DNA of 64,000 bases from Trametopsis cervina (lineage: Eukaryota; Basidiomycota; Agaricomycetes; Polyporales; Irpicaceae), in contig MU278398.1 in NCBI GenBank assembly GCA_022385755.1, positions 1 through 64,000 on the forward strand, in the 5' to 3' direction. The notes beneath the pieces are model-generated. The model searched no databases and was not told the origin of the DNA. It was given only the letters and a program-made list of their open reading frames with translations. Positions 54,390-64,000 of this stretch are shown piece after piece. Numbering within the stretch: position 1 is the stretch's first letter; each line of letters begins with the position of its first letter. The translations under genes and the position numbers were made by a program.

Positions 54390-55545
54390 TTACGTGGTAT
54401 CAGTGTCAACGCGGGGTGTATACTCCGGTGGTGTATCCATAGTACCGAAGTCCTCACGCAAGCGTTGAACTTGTGCTCGAAGTTGAGCAACTTCCTGCAT
54501 CGTTTGGTTGTATTGTGGTAGTAAACTCTGGTGTTCGCTCAAATTAGCTCGGTGTTGAGTCTGTCTAGTTGCCTGCTCATGTGGCTGCAAGCCGTCCAGG
54601 CTCTCTATTGGTAGCTCCCCATGAGCGACAGGTGTAGTTTTTGAATCGTGTGGTGGCGTAAGAGTTCTTGGAAATTCCGTGGCATGGTAAGGAGGCTGCT
54701 TGCGCTTGCGCCGATGTAGGAGGAGGAAGCACACAATCGCCAGCATTATGCCTCCGATTCCACCGACAACACCTCCAACTATGGGGGCAACCGATGACCT
54801 GTGTGTAGGTGTCGACGCGAAAGATGTATCTGAAGGTGTCGATAGGGACGTTGTGGAAGTGCTTTGAGATGCGGAGTCAGTTACAGTTACATGGGAGGAA
54901 GTTGAAGAGGAAGGGTCCGCCTCGACACTGTAATATGCGTAAACTGATTGTTATGATACATGATCTTATTTCACACTTACGTATACTTCGCGTAGTCAAA
55001 TAGCATGAGAGAGTCAGGTCCACGAGACGGAGAGACCAAGGAAACAGTGTGTTGTCCAGCGGGGAGATTATTGTTCGAGTAGACGCATACATTGTACTCG
55101 AAATCACTGGTATTATTAGTTGCGATGTGGTTGAAGCTCGTAGCATATTGTCCATCAAGGATTATATTAATGGCGGTAGCAGTTGGTGTGGTTGACGAGA
55201 TTTCGTTATCTATGATGAAGAAGACATATACGGCAATCCCTAGAGAACTGGCATTTAGTATAGCGATTGGTTTCGTGAAAATGACATACCGCTGAATGTG
55301 ATGTTTACACTCAGCTCCAGTGATGTGCCAGAGTGGTGGGTGGCATCGTGCCATGAATTCATGAACGCTAGTGTCTTGTCCGGTTTGACAAAACAAGTAT
55401 CGCACGATTGGCCAAGATGCCAGCCTGCATCACTGTATACCGGCATCACACCCGTATTCAAATCACCGTATGTGTCGTCGATAGTATTATTGACGAGGGC
55501 TGCCTGCGCAAATAAGGCATACGACATAAGGATGAACATGAACAT
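54390..55545 (-). CDS. Single-pass membrane protein with C-terminal PPxY (copy R2)
   Basis: Minus-strand exons: 55545-55290, 55239-54981 and 54927-54390, giving 350 aa, with introns at the same places as R1. Signal peptide MFMFILMSYALFAQA, then NNTIDDTYGDLNTGVMPVYS, a SWHDATHH block, IAVYVFFIIDNEI, CVYSNNNLPAGQHTVSLV and MLFDYAKYT. The Ser/Thr-rich stalk is followed by the membrane helix VGGVVGGIGGIMLAIVCFLL and a basic stop-transfer HRRKRKQ. The tail has a helix (EVAQLRAQVQRLREDFG) and ends TPPEYTPRVDTDTT. Tail length differs from R1 by about 70 residues. The frame extends upstream of 55545 without a better ATG context. Confidence 0.83.
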
Positions 55546-55794
55546 AAGGCCTAGCTGTAATGGTGTATGGAGGGCGAGGTGTACGTATGAGCTGTGAGAG
55601 GAACTACGGGGTACGTTCCAGAGAGCTGTCACCTTTTGTATCCTCTGTAAGTCAGACCGAACGCTGGGGACAACCACAACCGTCATCATCCAACGCGGAT
55701 GTGCAGCGACAATGGTGGCAAATTCCTGCAGCGGGCGTCGTGATCATATCTTGATTTCTTTGTGATCCATCTCGGCCTCGTTCCTTGAATATAC

Positions 55795-55960
55795 CTGTAA
55801 TCCGTGGTATTGAGAGGGAAATGGCTGAAAGACTCAACATGTAATCCGTCCATGGTTATATTGACATTGGTGGCCGCCGTTACAGGCGGATGGAGCTTAT
55901 AAACAAGAATGAAGAACAGGTGTATAGTAGCGCCTAGTGTGCTTGTCAGTTAGGCAACAA
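55795..55960 (-). pseudogene. Fragment of an R-type gene (exon 2 piece)
   Basis: Similar to 40590-40735 of R1, for example aatccgtccatggttatattgacattggtggccgcc against the corresponding stretch of R1. Only this middle part plus the upstream flank at 55980-56160 remains. Confidence 0.65.
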
Positions 55961-56199
55961 GGAGCAGCAAATACCATATCTGCTTCTGCGTGATTGCGGA
56001 GAAGGAGAATTGAAGTTACGTACTGCGATTCATGTCTTCATCTTCACACCCACTGCCACCTCAATGACACCTTGTGACCTTTACTCAGCGTACTGAAGAA
56101 TACTGAAGAACTGTATCCCACCTCATATTCTATTGTATTCCCTATTACAAGCGTTATTGCGCGCTATATAAGACACAAGGATGCCTGAGAAAGAGGGTG

Positions 56200-57350
56200 C
56201 TACGCGTGATCAGTGCCAACATTGGATGTGTAATCTGGCGGCGCATCTCTGAAATTCAAGTCCTGGCGCAGAAGGTCAACCTCCAGCCTAAGCCGGGCAA
56301 TCTCCAGCGCCGCAGTAGCAGCAGCCACGTCGTAGTCTGGTGGGAGACTGTTGTCTGATGAATTGGATAAATGTCGAGTTTGGCTCATCGTGTGCGCCCG
56401 CCATCCGCCCAGAGCCTCCCTTGGCGCCCCTTCATAATCTGCCGGTATAGGTTTGAAGACTAGCGATGGCTTCAAGAAGCTGAACGGTTTAAAAAGACGC
56501 CCCTGACGCTTCCGTCGGCGCAGGAAGAGGAAGCAGACAATCGTCAGCGTTATACCCCCGATTCCCCCGAGGACAGCTGCGATTGTTGGCACGACCCACG
56601 ACTGCTGCGTAGATGCGGGGGCAGAAGAAGTGGTCGGGGGTATTGGCCCTATCGTAGGGGAAGCTCCATTAGATGTCGAATGAGAGGAGAAAATTGTCGA
56701 TAGACTGATAGAGTTCGAGGAGGACGGGGACTCTGTGTCGACACTGTAACTTGTGTAAGCGGGCTGTAATGGATTGTTAAGCTTCACACTTACGTATAAT
56801 TTGCGTAATCAAATAACATGAGGGAGGGAGGCCCGTTAGAAATTAGAGAAACGGTATGCTGACCAGCTGGGAGGTTATCATTCGAGTAGACGCAGACGTT
56901 GTACTCGTAGTCAGTGAGATTTGATGGTGCATGAGTGAAGGTCGTAGCAAACAGTCCGTCAAGGACGATATCCATGGAGGTTGCCGATGTTATGAACGGC
57001 CGTACTTGGTCCTCCATAATGAAGAAAACATATATGGCGATGCCTGGTAGTCCAATTATTAATATGATGATTGGTGCCACGAAGATGCGAGACCTACCAC
57101 TGAAAGTGATGTTCAGAGTCAGGTTTTGCGGCCGGTCAGAGTCGTGGGTAGCATCGTGCCATGAGCGCAAGAATGCGGACGCTGGGTCCGGTTGGGCCGA
57201 ACACCCAGGGCAATCCTGGCCAGGGTTAAAGGTAGCACTATATTGCGGCGTCACTCCTGTAATCAAGTCGCCGTATGTGTCGTCAATAGTACGATTGACA
57301 CGGATTGCTTGTACAAATAGAGCATACACCAGAAGGAGGAGCACGAACAT
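56200..57350 (-). CDS. Single-pass membrane protein with C-terminal PPxY (copy R3)
   Basis: Minus-strand exons: 57350-57098, 57043-56794 and 56743-56200, giving 348 aa. Signal peptide MFVLLLLVYALFVQA, then NRTIDDTYGDLITGVTPQYS, SWHDATHDSDRP, IAIYVFFIMEDQV, YNVCVYSNDNLPAGQHTVSL and MLFDYANYT. The membrane helix TIAAVLGGIGGITLTIVCFL is followed by a basic stretch. The tail has two PPxY motifs, LPPDYDVAA and the terminal APPDYTSNV. It is closest to R2. The first ATG is at 57350; all splice sites are canonical. Confidence 0.84.
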
Positions 57351-57947
57351 GAGGTCAAGTTGTGTACGCAGGGTGCATGAGAGAAGAGGGGCGCGGGGAG
57401 AAGAGGGAACGCTATTGCCCACGCCTGCTTGACGTTTGTATGCTCTGCAAATTGAAACTAACTGTTGGTCTGATGTATCAGCCCATCATCGTTTGTTCAT
57501 CGCAGATGTGTATAGACACTGAGCTTCTCGAAGCGGGCTCTTGCTAGCTCGTCGCTCCAACCTTATTATAGGCGTTACAACGACCCATCAGCTATTATCA
57601 AGTACTGTGTTAGCCTGTTTCCGTAAACATCTACTTATTTTGACATGTTCCTAGATTGGTTCTTTGAGTCCCGTTGAGACTGAATGAAGGTGTACTCATC
57701 TTCGCAACTGAGACCGCAGCCCGTTACGGATGGAACGGCCCATGCGGTAATATCTTGATACTCAACGAAAGAGATGGAATCATGCCCCAATTGGCATTTC
57801 GGCACGTCCGTCGACATTGCCGCACGCCAACGTTTCGTAATTGCCATAGCACACGCAAGAATTCTATCCCAAATTCACGGACCGATACATCACTAAAACG
57901 TTATCGATACACCAAATAAAAACCGAAAATGCCAAGGAAACAGGACG
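57351..57947. other. Spacer between R3 and the R4 pseudogene
   Basis: This holds the R3 promoter up to about 57650 and then the duplicated 3' flank of R4 (57690-57947, similar to 54150-54389). Confidence 0.5.
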
Positions 57948-58869
57948 TTACGTGTTATCGCCGCCGACATGAGATGTGTAAGTCGGATGGTGTATCCAGA
58001 GTATCAAAGTCCTGACGCAAACGTTAAAGTTGTGCTCGAAGCTGAGCAACTTCCTGTCCCGTCGCAGTGTCGAACTCTGGTGTCTGCTCGAATTGGCCAG
58101 ATGGCGAGTCTGTCTAACCACCTGCGCATGCAGCTCCACGCCGTGCAGAGTCCCCATTTCCATCGGCAACTCCCCATGAACGACAGTGGTAGGTTTGGGA
58201 TTATGTAGCGGCGTAAGAGTTGTAGGAAATTCGGTGACATCGCCAGTACTCTGCCGACGTTTCCGTCGATGCGGGAGGAGGAAGCACACAATAGTCTGCA
58301 TCATGCCTCCAATCCCACCGACAACACCTCCTACTATGGGGGCAACTAATGACCAGCGGGGCGATGTGAACGCGAAAGGTGTGTCCGAAGGTGTCGACCC
58401 TGACATCCTGGAAGTGTTCCGAGATGCCGAGCCGGTGCGTGGGATGAACGTATCGCTGGGCCAGAGGAAATTGTAGCTGAGCCAGAGAAACTCGTCGCCG
58501 GACTAGAGGAACTTGTCGCTAGACCACAGGAAGCCGAGGAGGGAGAGTTCGTCTCGACACTATAACGTGCGTGAGCTGATTATTATGATCCATAGTCTTG
58601 ACTTCACATTCACGTATAATTTGCATAATCAAATGACATCGGAGTCACTGACATTGGATGAGGTATGAGTGGAGGTTGTAGCACACAGTCCGTCGAGGCT
58701 TATATCGATAGAGGTAGCCGTTGGTGTGGTTGACAGGAGCTCGTTATCCATAATGAAGGACACGTATATAGCAATGCCTGGAGAGATGGCTATTAGAACG
58801 GCAATTCGTTTTGTGAAGATGACACACCGCTGAATGTCATGCTTATACTTACAACAGAAGGATGAACAT
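57948..58869 (-). pseudogene. Decayed R-type gene (R4)
   Basis: Exon 3 is recognisable at 57948-58565 (VAPIVGGVVGGIGGMMQTIV, PHRRKRRQS) and exon 2 at about 58620-58790 (IAIYVSFIMDNELLSTTPTA). Exon 2 is cut short inside the DYEYNVC block. Exon 1 is reduced to the signal-peptide start at 58869 joined almost directly to the splice donor, so nearly all of the first extracellular segment is gone. Frameshifts affect the tail, where the PPxY reads HHPTYTSHVG. Confidence 0.78.
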
Positions 58870-59303
58870 GAGGCAGAGTTGTAGTGCAGAGAGGGTGGTG
58901 GGATACACGTACGAGCCGTGAAAAACAGTGTGTTGTCCACAGACGCTTGACCTTTTGTATGCTGTGCAAGATCGAAGAAACTTTTAAAATAGCGGCCAAG
59001 ATTGCCATTCATCACAGATGTGCATAGTAGACAGTGTGATGAGCTTCACTGGAGTAGGCCCAGTAGGTAGGACGCGTCGCGTCACGTTATCGCTGTCTTA
59101 GCCGCCTATTTCTCCAGTTCCTTGTTATCTCTGTCAGCTTAGCTCTTCGACAGCGACAATATTAACCATCGCGCCGCAACCAACTGCGTCCCAAATAAAC
59201 ATCGCGAGCATATCTTGGACGACCTTTGATATATACCCCTTCATACCATACGGTTTACTCGTAAGGAGCCAGTTAGATTCGCCGGGGCAGAGAACGGTGC
59301 AAA
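58870..59303. promoter_or_regulatory. Region upstream of the PP4 gene
   Basis: This is the old promoter of R4 and the promoter of the phosphatase on opposite strands. No coding feature is seen. No TATA box is obvious before 59304. Confidence 0.4.
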
Positions 59304-60636
59304 ATGCCGAGTGATTTGGACAGGTCAGAGCTATTCATTCATCTTTCGCGGCGTAATACCAAATGCATGCAGGCAGATTGCTCAGCTCATTCGCTGTGAA
59401 ATTATTACAGAAGAGGAAGTGAAGAGACTATGCATAAAAGCAAGGGAGATCCTGATCGAAGAGGCCAATGTACAAGTGGTCGATTCACCTGTCACAGTGC
59501 GCCTCTTTTATCTCGATTTTCGGAGGGGTTCGCGCCCTAAAGACAGGTCTAGATATGTGGAGATATACATGGACAGTTCTGGGACATGATGGAACTCTTT
59601 AAAGTGGGAGGGCCTTGTCCGGATACAAATTACCTCTTCATGGGTCCGTACCGCACTCCATCCAACCCGTGTTACTCTGACTTGGCTACTAACTTCTTCA
59701 TTCCTAGGGGATTTTGTGGACAGAGGATTCTACAGCGTAGAGACCTTCCTCCTCCTACTCGCCCTAAAAGTGCGCTACCCGGAACGCATGACGCTTATAA
59801 GAGGCAACCACGAATCACGGCAAATAACGCAGGTGTATGGTTTCTATGATGAGTGCCAGAGGAAATACGGCAGTAGCAATGTATGGAGATGGTGTTGCGA
59901 AGTATTTGACTACCTTGCACTGGGTGCAGTCGTAGACGGGAGGGTATTTTGTGTCCACGGGGGCCTGAGTCCGGCCTTGCAGGGGATAGATCAGGTCAGT
60001 ACCTATCATCTCGAATCTACACGATGCATTACTCTTTGTCGTTCCTGATACCTTTTTGTTCATAGATTCGTAGTATAGATAGGAAACAGGAAGTTCCGCA
60101 CGACGGTCCAATGTGTGATCTTCTCTGGTCGGATCCTGATGGTTTGTTCCCTGTCGCTTCACTGCCCCTAAAGCATCTTGTTTGATTACCTTGTTTTTTT
60201 TATAGATATCAGTGGATGGGGGCTGTCACCTCGCGGCGCAGGCTTTCTGTTTGGCGCAGATATTACAAAGGTTTTTGCACATCATAATGCAATAGATCTC
60301 ATTGCGCGAGCGCACCAACTTGCCATGGAAGGGTACAAGCTGATGTTCGATAACACTATCGTCACCGTTTGGAGTGCACCGAATTATTGTTACAGGTAAT
60401 TGCAGCATCTCTGTCTACAACCCGTACTCATGCACATCCCTACTCAAGGTGCGGTAACATCGCATCTATATTAGAACTAGACGAACACCTCAGCCAGGAA
60501 TACACGGTCTTTTCACATGCACCGCCGGTGCGTATTAACGGATTACTCGAACCAAATCTATGTCCTAATCTCTCTATGGCTGCAGGATATACGATCCATC
60601 CCTGCGAAACGACCGTTGGCAGATTATTTCCTATGA
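59304..60636 (+). CDS. Serine/threonine protein phosphatase PP4 catalytic subunit (Pph3-type)
   Basis: Eight exons: 59304-59323, 59373-59496, 59553-59643, 59708-59994, 60066-60141, 60206-60395, 60449-60527 and 60586-60636, giving 305 aa. The first exon has 20 nt (MPSDLDR). PPP-family motifs are all present: [80 protein letters not shown]. The last exon restores the conserved tail ADYFL, the site of carboxymethylation in the PP2A/PP4 group. Sequence details ([29 protein letters not shown]) fit PP4/Pph3 better than PP2A or Sit4. It works with R2/R3 regulatory subunits in DNA-damage checkpoint recovery. Length is standard. Confidence 0.92.
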
Positions 60637-61426
60637 CGGACCGCGTATCGCTCATTACATGTCTCCCGTACCAATACCTGTGTATGCTTAATTGTACCTT
60701 TACTATAGCGTTACAACCTCATTACTCTCCTCATGATCCGCTGACACTGTTCCACTGAGCCTTGTACAAGAATCTGCGTAACGGACAGACGTAATCTGAC
60801 AATTTCGAATTGCAGGCCACATCCGAACGGACCATGGGACTGGTGTGCACTAATTCTACAAATTAACTGCTACATTTCGGCATGGTTACCACTACTGGTA
60901 CACGGGTGGTCACGTATTTTACGAGACCAGATTGATTGGTTCAACCAAGCAATTGCTACCACAGGGCGCGGCCCTTTGGGTAGAAAACGAATAAAAAGAG
61001 AATAAAAAACTAAAACAGGGGATTGAAAGGACGGAAAAAGAAGAAGAGAACCAAAAGCATCACGAACACGAAAGGCAGGAAGAACAAGAGCAGCCGCCGT
61101 TCTCTTCGAGCCCTGTCTTGCGGTGGTAACATGCGCAGTTCCACTTGCCATGTATCGCCCAAAAGGTGCAGGCCTATAAGTTGTACTTCCGTAAGCCGGA
61201 AGTCAGGCCCATATCCGCGGGATCCCCGAAGATTCTAAGTAGTGCGGGGTAAGCGCACTTCAACGAACGGCAAGAGCTGGACTGAGTGGATATAACGTAC
61301 GTTTCTACAATCTCGGACCATTACTGCAACAGCTCTCGCTAGATCAGCATGGGTCATTGGTACGTGCCCTGGCCTTCGAAGACTGGAACGCGACAAGTTC
61401 TGAGTGTACGCCGGGTACCCTGGCCA
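60637..61426. other. Convergent intergenic region
   Basis: 3' ends of the phosphatase (+) and the orphan-family gene (-). A purine-rich tract (aagaagaagagaacc) lies at about 61035-61100. No gene is seen. Confidence 0.4.
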
Positions 61427-63664
61427 CTATATATGCCAGTCATCAGTAATAGGGCCATAACGTGAATGCACCTTGCATACCTCAACTCGATACGATAAGT
61501 GAGGTTCTCGCGATGAACCTGCAATCGGTGATACAGATTGGCCGTTCAGAAGCGCAACACCATGCAGGACGTCGGCGACGGAGGCATAATTGCCATCATG
61601 CCGCATGAAAGTGATGGGTTCTTCAAGGTGTTCTTCCTTGCTGTACCGGTCGCGACTGGAGGCAGAAGACCGGGCGTGATGCTTCAAAGCGACGGACTGC
61701 GCCTGGTGTAAGTGTGGAGGGACGCGTGGACCGGGCAATGGAGGTTCACAGGGCAAGTCTGGTGCATATGGCGAGCTCACCCCGGTCCTTGACCTACGGG
61801 ATGGCGTGAGGGGTCTTGGCTGCAGAGGTGAATAATTCGTGTTAATGTGTGGAGCATAGTAGGAAGGTAGGAGAGGCGGAGGAGTAGAAGGGAAATTCGA
61901 AGGGAAGAGTGGAGGCCAATAGTCATTTGAGTAGAAGGGTGCATGTCCGAATGCTGTGTACCGGTTGTCCCCCCTTTCTGTCCCTGAATAGTAGTCATTC
62001 GAAGCAACCTGTCCGAATGGCGTATACAGGTTGCCCTCGCTCCCAGTCACTGCGTAATAACCAGTATCGTTTTCAGGAATCGGGTCATATGCCGGCGGAT
62101 CTATGTTAAATGGCCATGGTGGACATTCCCAAAGGGCCGTATCGAATGGTCTTGACTCGTCTGACGGAATGAAGGTATCGGGAAGCCGTAATATCTCATT
62201 CTGGATGTCGGCGAATTCTAGCAATTCAGCTCCTACTGGAGGGTCTAATGACAGTGAACCGACTGGAACAGAATAAGCAAATTGTCACTGATGAGATATC
62301 TTCAGGCTCACCGCCACTCTCGGAGACTTCGATGCGAGGCTTCAGACGCTGCAATTGCCCTAGCATAGCGTTTCTGTCATAATCTACTATTCCAAGCTGA
62401 GGCAGTATCAACAAAACAGCGCGATCTAGCTGAAAAGGATGCAGGCATACCTCTCGTAGAGTATACAGATCTTCATCCGAGGATATGGCAGCTTCACATG
62501 TAGAATTCTGCGGGACCAGATCAGTGAAGGCACATAAGGTATGGCTATAACGACAAACATCTAGGATATATCGTAATAGTAAGTCTACTGGGTCGAAAAT
62601 CTGGATAAACTATCAGCTTGAGAACCCGTGGAAACCACATATGATACCTACTTTTGTGCGCACACAGTCATCTTCGACGAAGAAATCGCCCTCATGATCT
62701 GTTTCCGAAGAGCTCGACCCATCGTCGGATTCATCATCAGCTGCCGATTCGTCATTTTTGTAACCTTCCGCACGAATCTTTCTCCAGGGGAATTTGCGGT
62801 AGCGCATCTTGTATCGAGACAAGAAGACACACTGGTTCTTGTGTAATTCTGCGTCCTCCGCGACGCCCACGCTGTAAGGCGCAGAAGCCCGCGAAGGCCC
62901 AGTACGATGGTCGACGGACATCGAGCTCGACGAGGATAAGGAAAGATTCACCCCAGCGGAAGCAATTGAACCAGCCTGGGCCTCGAGCTGCAACGATTGG
63001 TACTTGGTCTCGTCCATAAAAGCAGCGACGGTCCATTTTGACGCTTTAACCCATCCACGAACCATGATGATATCCTCGGGAGCAACGTCGTGTCCTCGTT
63101 CTTTAGAAAACTCGACCCATGAATCGTGATGGCGGTTCATGTACTCAGAGAAGGTTTTATTTGGGCGGAGCACTTCTTGTACAGCACCTCCTCCGTTAAT
63201 CACCAACAGGCCTCCCTTGTTGCGGACACACTCGAAAGCAAGATGTGTTTGAGCACCTGCTACAGAAGCTATCGCGCTGCAAGCAATCCTTAGTGAGTTG
63301 ATACATGCATGCAGTCGTGAGGTGATGAGCGTACGAACCCCGTACCGGCCTGAGCGACGGCGGATACGCGCCTGACTGTCTGACTACATACGGGGCCGTC
63401 CGGAAGATACGCGTCGCGTCTCCGAACGAGCTCGTTCGAGTTGAACTTGAGGGGAACGAACCCATCGGGTACCCCGTTCTTGTTGACAGGATGGTTCGCA
63501 GGTAACGTAGGGTTGAAGAGAGTACAGAATGAGCCTTCCCATAAGTATCCGACGTCACCTATCTGCACTTCGTCCAGTTCTGTGTCAGGTTCCGGGAGCC
63601 ATAACGGGAAGCCATGTCCCTTTGGCAGAAGCTGTTCTGAAAAGACGTCGGCGGCTTGACACAT
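61427..63664 (-). CDS. Agaricomycete orphan-family protein, 694 aa
   Basis: Minus-strand exons: 63664-63339, 63276-62652, 62609-62312 and 62262-61427. The N-terminal part has the family words CQAADVFSEQLLPKGHGFPL, IGDVGYLWEGSFCTLFNP and NGVPDGFVPLKF. The middle has GAQTHLAFECVRNKGGLLVI, MVRGWVKASKWTVAAFMDET and the join into IFDPVDLLLRYILDVC. I know this pattern as a large lineage-specific family whose function is undescribed. The domain order and many copies per genome suggest a sensor or interaction scaffold, but that is a guess. The C-terminal 270 residues are Pro/Tyr-rich and disordered, and include DPPAYDP (PPxY). An upstream first exon is possible because family members usually start about 15-20 residues earlier. 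Confidence 0.72.
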
Positions 63665-64000
63665 TTGCTATGCACTATAAGCAGAGGAGTTCGGTTGCGA
63701 AATGCAGGGCAAGTTAGGAGGGGTTGGGGAGTGACTCGGCGAGACCAACCTATATAGCCTTGAGATGGTGCATTCTCGGAGAGTGCCTTTATTATCCATT
63801 CGGTGTAGAGATGTCCTATCATCACAGCAATTGTCATACCGATTGACAACCGATAGTGCATGGCTGTTCGTCTAGCGAATATTCATTAATGCTGTACACC
63901 TGCTAGAGTGCTGCGTGTGCGCTTGTCGCTTGCAGCTTAGCTAAACATAGCTTGGCTCCAACGTCTGCGTACTGGTATCAGAGCTTCGGAATGAGTGGCT
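63665..64000. other. Upstream region at the window end
   Basis: A minus-strand frame at 63750-63861 (MHYRLSIGMTIAVMIGHLY) could be a separate first exon of the gene at 61427-63664, but no in-phase splice pair was found. Otherwise this is promoter sequence. Confidence 0.35.

Overview
The window is nuclear DNA of a filamentous basidiomycete, most likely a wood-decay or litter Agaricomycete (polypore-like). The evidence is the gene structure: genes are split by many short GT-AG introns of about 45-90 nt, with very small exons in places. Several protein families here are ones I know only from Agaricomycetes. No bacterial features (operons, Shine-Dalgarno sites, CRISPR) are present. Gene models were built by hand from splice sites, reading-frame continuity and family motifs. 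Coordinates give the outer CDS limits and the exons are in the evidence text.

Layout. 1-451: 29-bp tandem repeats inside a 94-bp direct repeat. 1909-2737: isoprenylcysteine methyltransferase. 4072-4847: a large near-perfect palindromic transposon. 5473-11087: a Zn2Cys6 transcription factor, then the ABC-F ribosome-biogenesis ATPase ARB1. 11619-14058: an amino-acid permease. 14733-16395 (-): a membrane-anchored alpha/beta hydrolase. 16932-18496 (-): first member of an F-box-like/nucleotidyltransferase-like family. 20586-22446: an MFS drug exporter. 22787-24918 (-): a second, APC-type amino-acid/choline permease. 25909-29410 (-): two more F-box/NTase-like genes in tandem. 30029-31614 (-): a FluG-type glutamine synthetase I homologue. 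32343-34415 (-): a cytochrome P450. 36061-36631 (-): a small secreted protein.

37.9-58.9 kb is a duplicated, transposon-invaded block. It holds an uncharacterised Cys-motif protein (37965-39644) and its scrambled pseudogene (41485-42600). It also holds an array of single-pass membrane proteins ending in PPxY (three intact, three relics). A 10.95-kb Tad-like LINE (42992-53941) with a 15-bp target-site duplication and a 12-nt poly(A) is inserted in the block. It carries an intact EEP-RT-RNase H ORF2, a zinc-knuckle ORF1 and unexplained extra ORFs, one of them apparently interrupted by a spliceosomal-type intron.

The right end returns to conserved genes: PP4-type protein phosphatase (59304-60636), then a 694-aa Agaricomycete orphan-family protein (61427-63664, -) that also carries a PPxY.

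How the genes might work together: the two amino-acid permeases, the GS-I homologue and the transcription factor share a nitrogen theme, but they are interleaved with unrelated genes and I do not claim a cluster. The best candidates for undescribed biology are the F-box/NTase-like family, the PPxY membrane-protein array and the multi-ORF LINE.
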